From positions 1,240,001-1,304,000 of the forward strand of contig JAOVFP010000002.1 in assembly GCA_025738555.1 (NCBI GenBank): DNA of 64,000 bases, written 5' to 3'. The notes under the pieces are model-generated. The model saw only the letters and a program-made list of their open reading frames with translations, was not told the origin of the DNA and searched no databases. Below, piece by piece: positions 23,801 to 34,771 of this stretch. Position 1 is the first letter of the stretch, and every line of letters begins with the position of its first letter. The DNA comes from Cyathus striatus (lineage: Eukaryota; Basidiomycota; Agaricomycetes; Agaricales; Nidulariaceae). Position numbers and translations under genes: made by a program.

Positions 23801-25147
23801 ATCAGCAGAGAAAAGACCAACGCTGTGTGATGCAGTTCCATCATTTGAGGCAATGATACAGTGGTGGGAAATTCTTCGAGGAGATAACCCTGAATTAGCA
23901 CCAATTATACAAAAGGGATTAGATAAGCTAGATTCTTATTGTCAATGAATTAAGCAAGTCCCCACATATATCCTTGCAATAAGTATCTAATAATCTTTTT
24001 ATTGAGTATTGCCACATAACTACTGACATAGTGATTGATCCTACCATGAAACTTAAGTGGTTTCGACTTAACATGCCTGAATATACAGAGATAGCAAAGA
24101 AGATTTTTTTGCACGAGGTAGGTTTAAATTAATTTATTAGCATAGAATTTAATTCAGCCAGTACTAACGTACTTCTAGTTAAAGCCATATTATATATCAG
24201 CCATTTCTAGTACTCCTGCTCCGCCAAAACACCAGAAAACTGCAACTTCATGGGCAGAAGAAATTCTTGGGTTGCAGCGGGTGTGAGAATCTGAATCAAC
24301 ATCAGGTTTTCAAACACTTGAAGATGAGGTTGAAGCCTATTTGATGGACTCTCGCTGTGGTACATGTAGTGTGACATATTGGCAGGTAAATATACTTATT
24401 CTTGAATTCATATATCTTATTTAACATTTCTTCTGCAATGCCTTAGGAAAATCAACTTCGATATCCTACTGGTTTTGCACTTGCTATGGATATATTACCT
24501 ATTCAGGGATCTGCTGTCTCATGTGAGCATTTTTTCTCATCAGCAAAAGAGACTGTTACACCTCGTCGTAATTGCCTACATCCGAAATTAATGGAGGCTT
24601 TACAAGTTTTAAAATTTGCAATAAGAAATGGTAACTACGAGCTAAATTTCACAGAGGGAACCTCAATTGAAGATGAAACATGAGCTCTTGAAGAAGATGC
24701 TGTCAATTCCAGCTTGAATCCAGAAGATAAGGTGACGCACTGGATGTCAGTAGAAGTTTAGGCCACTGTGTCCATTGTACTATACTGTTGTTCTACTTCT
24801 TTCTATCTCAAATTTTTGTCATCTTGTTCTGTATCTGCAGTTTCAAACTTATTCCACTACCAATTCTCTTACTATACATTGTATATCTGTGCTACATATT
24901 TATACTAGATGTTGTTGCATCAGCGTTGGATTTTTGAGCAGTGGAAAGCGATGCGGTGTGCGGATAGCGTTGAGTTCTCGGTTACAAACATGTGAAGGTC
25001 GCAAGCCGTGAGCTAGCCAATAAACCGAGCCGAAGCTGGTGAAGCCAAGCCATCAGCCTATAATTAGGCTTGAGCTAGCACTCATATTAACCAGGAGCCA
25101 CAGGGAGCCAAGCTGTAGCCAAGCCGAGCCGAGTCATGGCAACACTA
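20865..25147 (+). mobile_element. hAT-superfamily DNA transposon (4,283 bp)
   Basis: The ends are perfect 11-bp inverted repeats: TAGTGTTGCCA at 20,865 and TGGCAACACTA ending at 25,147. The element is flanked by an exact 8-bp target duplication, CTCTGGGT, at 20,857-20,864 and 25,148-25,155. Both the TSD length and the TIR start are typical of hAT elements. Both ends also carry many AGCC/GGCT subterminal motifs. It sits between the Gly and Pro codons of the KDZ catalytic region; excising it with one TSD copy leaves the host frame continuous, which confirms the boundaries. Confidence 0.96.
21509..24683 (+). pseudogene. hAT transposase, decayed
   Basis: Multi-exon plus-strand gene inside the hAT element. 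The start is MPPRKATKARAKKTT at 21,509, followed by a GTATGT intron. A BED-type zinc-finger region follows (CKFC with HLIKRHW, about 22,060-22,240). Then come the RNase-H-like catalytic parts TTDIWSDPN (about 22,755) and WVTMDNASNN (about 23,025), the DVETRWSSTQLMI segment (about 23,495), and the C-terminal dimerisation region around GSAVSCEHFFSSAKETV (24,508-24,560), ending TGA at 24,681-24,683. In-frame stops occur near 21,973 (TGA), 23,532 (TAG), 23,946 (TGA) and 24,284 (TGA). The gene is therefore unlikely to make active enzyme, although the element's termini are intact. Confidence 0.85.
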
Positions 25148-25484
25148 CTCTGGGTCCTTACTGCATGACGCGAGAAGGGGATTTTTTTTCCGAGACTAAA
25201 TTTCTAATTGACCACTTCCATGCCACAGGTCACAAAAAATGTTCAACAGCCTGCTTTCTGAAATGATCTGTTACTGCAGATCCCCGATTAAAAAGTCTCA
25301 ACTTGAGCGCTGCCAAGTGTGGTAACTCGGTGATGGCGCATATCTGCAAGTCAGTCAGCTACATGGGGCAATACCGTGCTACATTGTACATGAAGACTTT
25401 TCTTTGTATCTGGAACCGCACCAAAATGCAAAAACTCGCTGGATATAATGCAATGCATAATAGTAGTTAAGAATACTACTATTC

Positions 25485-26490
25485 TTCGTTGTAGTAATCT
25501 GTTGACATGGACAATTAAATAATTTGATTAGCCGTTTGCAAGGCACTGAAGAAAATATGTGTGCCAAGGGTGCATAGATACAAAAAATTTGAAAAGATGA
25601 CGGTGATATCTCGATGATATGTCAAAAGGGTTACGACGCGGTGCTCTGTGAGCTTACCTCTAAGCTATGCCAAAAAAGATAAAATAAGGGGTGATAACAA
25701 AAGATAATCAACTTGAATTCTGAGCTGTACGCGGAAAAAATATGATAATGACATGAAAAATTTAATCGGAAAGGCACTGTGTAAGAAATATGTACCATCA
25801 AGGGTGTGAAAATATGAAGAAATTGAAAAAGATGCTGGCAATGTGGCGTTGATATGTCAAAGGAGAAAAAATAACGGTGTTCTGTGAGTTGAATTCGGAG
25901 CTATACCCAGAAAAGATAAAATAATGGGTGATAACAAAATGATAATGGACTTTAAGCTATAACCAGAAAAGAGAAAATGACAGTGTTCGATGACTCCAAT
26001 GATTCTCAAGAGAAATAATTCGGAATAATCCGAAATGCGGATTTGTTATTTTGGTAACATGCCCATATGTCGCTACTTCGATGACTCCAATGATTCTCAA
26101 GAGAAATAATCCGGAATAATCCGAAATGCAGATTTGTTGTTCTGGTAACATGCATGTATGTCGCTATGGGGCTAATAAGGTAATGTACCTTCGATCGCAC
26201 CTGCTGGCTCTCAAACATACATACTTCTAATGAGAAAAAGCTACAGAGAAACCTTATTGTACAGAAGTGCACTATGTCACCATGCGAATCCTGCATAAGG
26301 TTTGGGAGTACTGATTCATGCGAATTTTTATTTGGTAGTAGTACATAATGCCGTTTCTTAACTCTTATCCCTGAAACACAGACATATTCAACTGAGTCTG
26401 TCATGTACTTTTATAAAACACTTGTCAGTGTCCTTTATTAATTTCTATCAAACTACTCCCCCACCTCCAAATCTTTTGCTCATACCCGAC
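25485..26490. repeat. Degenerate repeats between KDZ gene and third Zn-cluster gene
   Basis: The block 25,986-26,076 (TCGATGACTCCAATGATTCT start) is repeated at about 26,078-26,165, a ~92-bp tandem pair. Upstream, phrases around AGATAAAATAA(G/T)GGGTGATAACAAAA recur at about 25,678 and 25,914. No gene was supported. The stretch just before 26,491 should hold the promoter of the Zn-cluster gene. Confidence 0.5.
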
Positions 26491-27497
26491 ATGTCCAGCA
26501 GCCAGTTCCAAAATGCAAGGGCATTCTTCTATGCTGTAGGAATGTCTGACAGTCCCTTGAGATCATATATCATTAACTCCATGAAAGTAAGTTAATTTCA
26601 TGAGTATGTATAATCTCACACTCACGGTTTTCAGTTTCCAGTAAGCCTTTTTGGCCTCGACTACCCTGACGAGGATGCAATCATTACCTCACAGTTACGT
26701 CATGAGGTGAAGGAAATAGAAGATTACCTCAACAAATATATATGCAAAGATTGTTTTACCGATGGTATGGAAATCCTATATTCTAAATGTGACAATATTT
26801 ACTTAACATATGCCCATAGATGCTTATTGTGTCGTGGATTTTGGAAATCTTGGCCCGACCTGTGAAAGGTGCAAATCGAGGGGTGACAGCGAGAACTGCT
26901 TGGGGGAAGATGGCTGGATTCCAGAAATGGACTTTCTACCTGCGAAGAGTTTAAAACATTATGTTAAAAGTACGTATGGTTTCTTTCATGTTACTACCAC
27001 AGATATTAACGTGAAATTACATAGATATCCTTGTTTTAAACAAGTACAGGATACCACCACAGATTGCACGATTCCAGTACACACATTATGAAGCTGTGCA
27101 ATACGCTCATTATCTTATCGAAATTGTTGTACCATCTTTAGTTAACCACATACGCATGGTTGGAAGCTTGGAGTCACTACAAATGAACAATATCGTTGAC
27201 TCACATTTCAACTACGATGATTTTAAGACATGGGGCGACAACATCACATCCCTTCTACAAAAATTGCCCCGCGAGAACGAATTGGAGGTATTCTGGAGGA
27301 ACCTATCGAAGAAAAACACGACATTGCTGCCATCGCCTCCATCGACTCAAACGACGTCTTCAGGATGGGGTAATTGTAGCAAAATGGGATTTGAACTATT
27401 CCAAATCAGGTTTGACCAGACAGAGATGCATGGCGACTGGAAGAGACCAATTCCGGAATGGAAAGTGGTATGGTCGAGGAGTGATTACTGCATCTAA
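26491..27497 (+). CDS. Zn2Cys6-spaced cluster protein, paralogue 3
   Basis: Exons 26491-26586, 26635-26764, 26820-26969 and 27025-27497 total 849 nt, encoding 282 residues plus TAA, all GT-AG and in frame. Exon lengths 96 and 130 and the intron phases match paralogue 1 at 8,340-9,440. The cluster is C-x2-C-x6-C-x10-C-x2-C-x8-C (core CVVDFGNLGPTCERC). The loop between Cys2 and Cys3 is FTDDAY, acidic instead of basic. The EIVVPSLVNHI region and the Trp-containing C-terminus (WKVVWSRSDY) align with paralogue 1 (WNVVWRQEDY). It points towards the right end of the giant element, mirroring paralogue 1 at the left end. The frame is intact. Function is unknown. Confidence 0.87.
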
Positions 27498-27689
27498 AGG
27501 AGATTAGTCGTCAATGTTGTTGTATCGCATTATGTTGTCTACCATGTCTACTGTACAGTGCTGATCATGAAATAAAGGTAGAATATTTTGTCTCCTCCCG
27601 CCACCTTCTTGAGATCACAGGAAGATAGTCTCGTCGCTATCGTTCCAAATGCTAACTCATCAGTTGATGTGTGAAATCTCAAAGCATAA

Positions 27690-28062
27690 AATAACACGGT
27701 TATCATATTTGTCTACATATGTCATATCCCATGAATCATGAGAAATTGAGTCTACGCGCACCACTTCTACCTTATTAATTTAGATCCTCTACATCACTAT
27801 TAGAAATGTAGAACAGGAATGATCTGTTCAGTTAGATGTAGATATGTTATAATATAATTATTCGATATGACTGATCCCCATAATGCATTAATAAATGAGA
27901 AAAAGTAAAATTAAGATCTTGCCTCCTTCCACTACATTCACCAGATGACAGGAATCTAGTCTTGTCGCACTGCAATCATGTGCTGACTCATGTGTCATTT
28001 TCGGAACGCGCAAACAAATATCCCAGGCTTATCACTTCTGTCTGCGTATGTCACATCCCATT
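27690..28062 (-). repeat. Right subterminal ~330-bp array, inner part
   Basis: One to two inverted copies of the left-end ~330-bp unit, with CAGATGACAGGAATCTAGTC and the flanking CTCATG(T/A)GTCATTTTCGGAA block. The array is interrupted at 28,063-28,068 by the foldback-like element and resumes at about 32,200. Confidence 0.8.
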
Positions 28063-28669
28063 AAACATCATAAGTGTCAGCCAATTTGGATCATAAAAAG
28101 CCCAGGTTTTATGAAAAAGTGATCACAAAATCCCTGACTTCCATGATCACTGCTAAAATCTAATGGTATTCATTATTATTAATGAATGTATGAGTGATCA
28201 AAGGTGATCATTGGATGTTATAATAGTGTATGATGGATATTAAAGGGCATATTGACTACTAATGAATGTGAAAGTGATCATAAGTGATCATGATATGATA
28301 TAATGGTGTATTATAGTGTGTAATGACTACTAGTGAATACTAATGGATGTGTAAGTGATCATAAGTGATCATGGTATGTTGTAATAGCATATTATAATGT
28401 GTAATCACTACTGGTGAATACTAATGAATGTGGAAGTGATCATATGTGATCATGGTATAGTATAATGGTGTATTATAGTGTGTAATGACTTCTAGTTAAT
28501 ACTAATGAATGTGGAAGTGATCATATGTGATCATGATATGTTATAATAGCATATTATTGTGCATAATGCCTACTAGTTAATACTAATAAATGTAAAAGTG
28601 ATCATAAGTGGTCATTGTATAAATAATAGCATATTAATTTATAAATGAATATAGGAATATCACATTTTC

Positions 28670-29480
28670 CCACATGTCACACCTGTCACGCTCGTCACAT
28701 TCGTCACGTATGTCACGTATGTCACACCTGTTATGTACGTCACACCTGTCACACCTGTCACGTATGTCACGTATGTCACGTATGTTGCATTTGTCATACT
28801 TGTCACACTTGTTGTGTATGTCACACATGTCACACCTGTCATATTTGTCATGTATGTCACATATCTCATGTATGTCAAACGTCTCATGTATGTCACATGT
28901 CTCATGTATGTTACACATCTCATGTATGTCACACCTGTCACACCTGTCGTATTTGTCACGTATGTCACACATGTTATGCATGTTACATTTGTCACACTTA
29001 TGTACATCATGTATGTCACATTTATTATGCATGTCACATGTCTCACATATGTCACATTTGTCACACGTGTCACAGTACGAATGTCACGCTCCTCATATTT
29101 GTCACACCTGTTGTATATGTCATGTATGTAGCATTTGTCACACTTGTCACACTTTTTATACATGTCACACCTGTTATGTATGTCACATTTGTCATGCATA
29201 TCACATTCTTACATGTTACGCTTGTCAGATTCGTCACACCTGTCACGCTCGTCACATATGTTTCACTTATCAGTCCCATCTGTCACAAATGTCACCCCTT
29301 CCCTATATGTTACAAATGTCACATTTTCTGTATTTGTCATTCCTTTCCTGTATATTATACTTGCACCCATATCACACTTGTTATGCTTTACATTTATACC
29401 TTTCCCACATATCATTGTTAGCATATTGATCTCACAAGTAAATTTACTTGCCATACTGATTACATCTGTCACAAATTTTA
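28670..29480 (+). repeat. 9-bp satellite, left arm
   Basis: Tandem 9-mers of the form GTCACNNNN, with variants such as GTCACACCT, GTCACGTAT and GTCATGTAT. Because 9 is a multiple of 3, several long frames (CHxCHxC-like on plus, TNVTxVTxVT-like on minus) stay open. They are products of the repeat, not genes. Confidence 0.9.
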
Positions 29481-29568
29481 CCACTTGTCACATATGTCTC
29501 CCTATATTACCACATGCCATGCTTTTTCTTTTCCTGCTACCCATCACACTATTTCTGCCACCAATTGT

Positions 29569-29783
29569 TGTCTGAAGCAACAAATAATGAAGGGGGGTAA
29601 GTTGGGAGAGAGAGGGGTGATAAGAGATGAAAAGCTCAGACACAGACACAGACACAGACACAAATACAAATAGGAGGAAACTTGTGGTCAACTATCAAAT
29701 TACAGAGAGTTTATATACTAGAGTTATCAACCAAAGTCCTCCAAGGCCTGAACCAGAGGCTGTACAACCCAGAATATCTAACA
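29569..29783 (-). mobile_element. Solo LTR, 215 bp
   Basis: On the minus strand it starts TGTTAGATATTCTGGGTTG and ends with CAGACA. It resembles the solo LTR at 42,268-42,611 in both ends and in the middle (CAGACACAGACACA microsatellite, GAAACTTG, TTTATATACT). TTGT flanks it on both sides (29,565-29,568 and 29,784-29,787). No internal retroelement sequence accompanies it. It was inserted after the foldback element's centre formed. Confidence 0.75.
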
Positions 29784-30599
29784 TTGTACCTTTCCTGCCA
29801 CCTGTTGCAACTTTCCTGACAAGTTGCACATTTCACACTTTCCCTATTCACCACATCCATCACATCTTTTCTCATATATCACATGTACTAACTGCATACT
29901 ACCTTCCCACTATCACATTTCTTATCTCTTTGTCTCACTTCATGTTTAGTCCAATTGTGTTGTTTTATTTATGTCACTCATTCTACTATGGTTCCATGTT
30001 ATTGTTAAAACTTATAACTTTCTAATGTCTCAAGTCTTGATGTCAATATGATACTGTTTTCATGTCTTACTAGTACTTATCTATTCATGAGCAAGAACTG
30101 CTACATAACCAGCTGTTGTATGTATCATTCTCACAGATGTCTCAACTGACTCTCAGCTTACTCTCATCTGAGATTTAAATAAAACAAGTAGTTAAATGTA
30201 ACAATTATGTGAGTGCTTAAAATGTATAATTCCCATAACTCAGTGAAGGCTATCAACCTTGACAATTTCAAACTGATTGCAGATGGCATAGTGTCATATA
30301 TGTCATATTTGACATGAGATTCTTGAGACAATTATTACACATGTAACTGTATGAATGTCTAAATACTGATGTGAGCTTTGACAAAGATCAGAAACATAAG
30401 GATCATTAACTTCAACTTGTGTGCTGTGTACAATACAGTTCTTTGTGTTCAGATATATTATAGCAAGTCATATGTTTCTATTTAAATACTTAAGATTGGT
30501 ACACTAAGATGTGTTCACCAAAACAGGTTTGAAGTAGGGGAATGAAATAGAATCTTCAATTTGTAATGTATGTAATATTTATAGAAGTATAATGTGTAA

Positions 30600-31505
30600 T
30601 ATAGCTGAAAAATGTGACATGTAAGAAAAGTGTAACAAAATGAGGGAAAATATGACACATATAACAGACATGGAAAATGTGACAAATATGTAAGAAATGT
30701 GATAAATGTGTAAAATATGATAAGTGTTATATGAATGATGCTTGAAGAGTGTGACAGGTATAACAGACAGGAAAAAGGGTGACAGATGAGAGTAATAAGT
30801 GTGATATATATGACCAGTAGTAAAATGTGTGACATATGTGACGAGTGTGACGAATCTGACAAGTGTGACATGTAAGTTAAATGTGATATGCATGACAAGT
30901 GTGACAAATCTGAGAAGCGTGACATATAAGAATGTGATATGCATGACAAATGTGACATACATAACAGGTGTGACATGTATAAAAAGTGTGACAAGTGTGA
31001 CAAATGCTACATACATGACATATACAACAGGTGTGACAAATATGAGGAGCGTGACATTCGTACTGTGACACGTGTGACAAATGTGACATACATGAGACGT
31101 GTGACATGCATAATAAATGTGACATACATGACATGCATAAATGTGACAAATGTGACATGCATAAATGTGATAAATGTGACATGCATAAATGTGATAAATG
31201 TGACATGCATAAATGTGATAAATGTGACATGCATAAATGTGACAAATGTGACATGCATAACATGTGTGACATACGTGACAAATATGACAGGTGTGACATG
31301 TGTGACATACACAACAAGTGTGACAAGTATGACAAATGCAACATACGTGACATACGTGACATACGTGACAGGTGTGACAGGTGTGACGTACATAACAGGT
31401 GTGACATACGTGACATACGTGACGAATATGTGGAGCGTGACATTCGTAACACTCGTGACATATGTGACGAATGTGACGAGCGTGACAGGTGTGACATGTG
31501 GGAAA
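30600..31505 (-). repeat. 9-bp satellite, right arm, with a 24-bp sub-repeat
   Basis: Inverted counterpart of the left arm. At about 31,136-31,258 a 24-bp unit (AAATGTGACATGCATAAATG core) is repeated about five times and is absent from the left arm, so the arms have evolved separately since duplication. Confidence 0.85.
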
Positions 31506-32199
31506 ATGTGATATTCCTATATTCATTTATAAATTAATATGCTATTATTTATACAATGATCACTTGTGATCACTTTTACATTTATTAGTATTAACTAGTA
31601 GGCATTATGCACAATAATATGCTATTATAACATATCATGATCACATATGATCACTTCCACATTCATTAGTATTAACTAGAAGTCATTACACACTATAATA
31701 CACCATTATACTATACCATGATCACATATGATCACTTCCACATTCATTAGTATTAACTAGTAGTCATTACACACTATAATACACTGTTATACTATACCAT
31801 GATCACTTATGATCACTTCCACATCCATTAGTATTCACCAGTAGTGATTATGCACTATAATATGCTATTACAACATACCATGATCACTTATGATCACTTA
31901 CACATCCATTAGTATTCACTAGTAGTCATTACGCACTATAATACACCATTATATCATATCATGATCACTTATGATCACTTTCACATTCATTAGTATTCAT
32001 TAGTAATCAATATGCCCTTTAATATCCATCATACACTATTATAACATCCAATGATCACCTTTGATCACTCATACATTCATTAATAATAATGAATACCATT
32101 AGATTTTAGCAGTGATCATGGAAGTCAGGGATTTTGTGATCACTTTTTCATAAAACCTGGGCTTTTTATGATCCAAATGGCTAACACCCCTCCAAACAT

Positions 32200-33860
32200 A
32201 GGATATTCCATCTACATGCACCACTTCTACCTTATTAATTTAGATCCTCTATGTTGCTATTTGAAGTGTAGAACACACAGGATCTGTTCAGTTAAATGTA
32301 GATATATCATAATATAATTATTCGATATGATTGATCCCCAGAATCCATTAATAAATGTGAAAAAGTAAAATTAAGATCTTGCCTCCTTCCACTACATTCA
32401 CCAGGTGACAGGAATCTGGTCTCGTCACGCTGCATTCATGTGCTGACTCATCTGTCATTTTCAGAATGCGTAAACAAATATCCCATGCTTATCCCTTCTA
32501 TCTGCATATGGCACTTCCCATCAATCAAAGGATATCCAGTCTACATGCACTACTTCTACCTCATTCATTTAGATGATCTACATCACCATTAGAAATGTAG
32601 GAAACGCACGATCCATTCAGTTAGATGTAGATATTTCACAATATAATTATTCTATCTGATAAATCCTCCTAATGCACTGATATATGTGAAAAAGGAAAAT
32701 TAAGATCTTGCCTCCTTCCACTACATTCGCCAGATGATAGGAACCTAATCTCATCGCGCCACATTCATTTGCTGACTCATATGTCATTTTCGGAACGCGC
32801 AAATAAATATACCACGCTTATCACTTCTGTCCGCATATAGCACATCCCATCAATGAAGGTAAATCCAGTCTACATGCACCTCTTCTACCTCATTTATTTA
32901 CATCCTCTACTTCGCTATCAGAAATGTAGGAAGCGCATAATGCATTCAGTTAGATGTAGATATAGCATAATACAATTATTCCATATGATAGATCCTCATA
33001 ATGCACTACTAAATGCGAAAAATTAAAAATGATGATTTTGCCTCCTTCCGCCACATTCACCAGAAAACAGGAATCTAGTCTCTTTGCGCTGTGTTCATGT
33101 ACTGACTCATGTGTCTTTTTCGGATCGCGGAAAACCAATATCCCACACTTATCACTTCCATCCACGTATGGCACATCCCATCAATGAAGGTAAATCCAGT
33201 CTACATGCACTACTTCTACCTCATTAATTTAGATCGTCTACTTTATCATTAGAAATGTAAGACTCACACGGTCCATTCAAATAGATGTAGATATTTCACA
33301 ACATAACTATTACATATGATAAACCCTCATCTAATGCACTAATAAATGAGAAATATTAAAAATAAAGATCTTGCCTCCTTCCGCTACATTCAACAGATGA
33401 CAGGAATCTATTCTCGTTGTGCTGGTTTAAATTTCCGATGCATCTGCCATTTTCAGAACATGGAAAACTATTATCCCACATATATCACTTCTGTCTGCAT
33501 ATGGCACATCCCATCAATCATAGAATATCCAGTCTACATGCACCACTTCTACCTCATTTATTTACATCTTCTACTTCGCTATTATAAATGTAGGAAATGC
33601 ACGATCCATACAGATAGATGTAGATATTTCATAACATACCAATTTCATATGATAGATCCTCCTAATGCACGAATAAATGCAAAAAATTAAGAATTAAAAT
33701 CTTGCCTTCTTTTGCCACATTCACACAATTACAAGGATCTAGTCTTGTAGTGCTGCATTTATGTGCTGACTCATGTATCAATTTCGCGTGCAATACAAAC
33801 TACTCATGCTTATCACATCTGTCCATATATGGGGCATCCCATCAATTATTCAAGTCCAGT
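32200..33860 (-). repeat. Right subterminal ~330-bp array, outer part
   Basis: About five inverted copies of the same unit as the left array, each with CTTGCCTCCTTCC(A/G)C(T/C)ACATTC and the CAGATGACAGGAATCTAGTC core. It continues outward into the diverged part of the right TIR. Confidence 0.85.
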
Positions 33861-34265
33861 TCTTATAGACTACATGTTACATTACAATTTATACATTCTA
33901 CAGACACATTTTCAACTAAGTGTACCATAAAATGATATTCCATCATCTATAGTAACTTGCTGTAAAAATTTTGAGAGTCAAGGTGACCACAGGATATGAT
34001 TTTTGCATGCTACAATTGTAGTCTAATAGAACCACATATTCATAGTTTTTGAAAATGTTAGCGGAGTATGGCCACTTTCCTAATACAGATATAGTCTTTT
34101 ATCGCTACAATGTATTTACTATTAAACATCACACTGGCTAATATCTAGCTCACTGTGCATTGAGGTACATGGGTATGTACCTGTAAACAAACAGGTACAT
34201 ACCCATGTACCTGTCATTTAATATATTTTTTGTACCACTCTGGAATGGCACATCACAGACTACCT

Positions 34266-34742
34266 ATCTGGATTTCAGCAATGATTTCACTTTAAAATAT
34301 GATTTATACTAAGTACAAATGATTGATTTCAATATTGATTTCGCTCTTCAGGTATGTGTAATATAGAGAAAAATTTACTTGTTGAAAAAGGACTTGTGGC
34401 CTAGTAGATAAAGTAAGTGTACATATGTAGTTAACCACCCTATTATTTAGTATATCCTGTAGTTGGGTACCTAACAATTTCGAGTTATCCATTGATTTTT
34501 GATTGATTTTTGATTGATTCCTCATTGATTGCACATTTATTTCTCATTGATTTCTTATTTAATTGTCATTGATTTCAAACTACATAAGGATTGAGTTGAT
34601 TGATTGATCCCAAATTTATTAATTTAATGATCTTGCATGCCAATTATGATTCCAAATGCACTCAATAAAACCCTCGCTCACTAAACAGTTCGTTGTCCCG
34701 CAGATTACCGGAAGTGATCAATCAATTTGAAAGCTACTGGTG
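34266..34742 (-). repeat. Right terminal inverted repeat of the giant element
   Basis: Reverse complement of 2,329-2,804 with few differences. It ends ...AAGCTACTGGTG at 34,742. The adjoining 34,140-34,225 carries GGTACATGGGTATGTACCTG and its inverted partner, a short palindrome also partly present near 3,700. Confidence 0.85.
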
Positions 34743-34771
34743 GTTCTAATGATAATGAAAATCACGTTCCT

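Larger units (their letters stand above)
18078..25470 (+). pseudogene. KDZ (Kyakuja-Dileera-Zisupton) transposase gene, disrupted
   Basis: Exons 18078-18662, 18720-18831, 18924-19202, 19252-20159, 20214-20507 and 20562-20864 all join in frame with GT-AG introns, and the last resumes at 25,156 after a hAT insertion. Order: a Ser-rich N-terminus; a SWIM-like C-x-C-x6-C-x-H finger (exon 2); a second CxxCx4CxH cluster (exon 3); a CxC-type cluster region with MRCHICGPAPDNVIFDGV (exon 4); then the DDE-type core with TGSCYSMPQIR, YCSQY-like Cys motifs, WCTHSICYGF and YDFACTLG, continuing as PYCMTREGDFF and IDHFHATGHKKC. These are hallmarks of KDZ transposases, which cut and join DNA at element ends in the nucleus. 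The hAT element splits the catalytic domain. A TGA at 25,264-25,266 interrupts the tail, whose frame continues to TAA at 25,470. It would be about 930 codons in all. The cognate mobile unit is probably the surrounding giant element. Confidence 0.93.
28069..32193. mobile_element. Foldback-like element with kilobase inverted arms of satellite DNA
   Basis: The left end near GTGTCAGCCAATTTGG (28,074) is matched by its reverse complement near GGCTAACAC (32,178-32,186). The arms then match for more than 1 kb: about 140 bp of unique sequence, five ~87-bp units rich in TGATCA, then a 9-bp satellite. AAACAT occurs on both sides (28,063-28,068 and 32,194-32,199), while other copies of the host repeat have AATCAT at this place, so it is a candidate target duplication. 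No transposase is inside. The centre (about 29.5-30.6 kb) holds a solo LTR. Confidence 0.75.
2329..34742. mobile_element. Giant (~32.4 kb) TIR element carrying a KDZ transposase
   Basis: Seen: the sequence starting CACCAGTAGCTTTCAAATTG at 2,329 reappears as its reverse complement ending at 34,742. The inverted match runs nearly unbroken for about 470 bp, then in diverged form into subterminal ~330-bp tandem repeats that are also inverted at the two ends. Between the ends lie a KDZ transposase gene, three paralogous Zn-cluster genes (two left, one right), a repeat-exon gene and a coiled-coil gene, with genes pointing outward from about 18 kb. Known: KDZ is a DNA transposon superfamily abundant in basidiomycetes. 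Inferred: the whole block is one transposon with cargo. I could not find a clear target-site duplication, so an inverted segmental duplication remains possible. Later nested insertions (hAT, foldback element, solo LTR) add about 8.4 kb. Confidence 0.65.

Noticed and set aside
28634..29575. Long frames encoding CHxCHxC-rich or TNVTxVT-rich proteins
   Set aside because: They occur on both strands and in several frames of a 9-bp satellite, whose length is a multiple of three. They also lack splice structure and non-repeat sequence.
2319..34752. Target-site duplication for the giant element
   Set aside because: The flanks (ATCTACTA and GTTCTAAT) share only TCTA out of register, which is not enough to claim a duplication.
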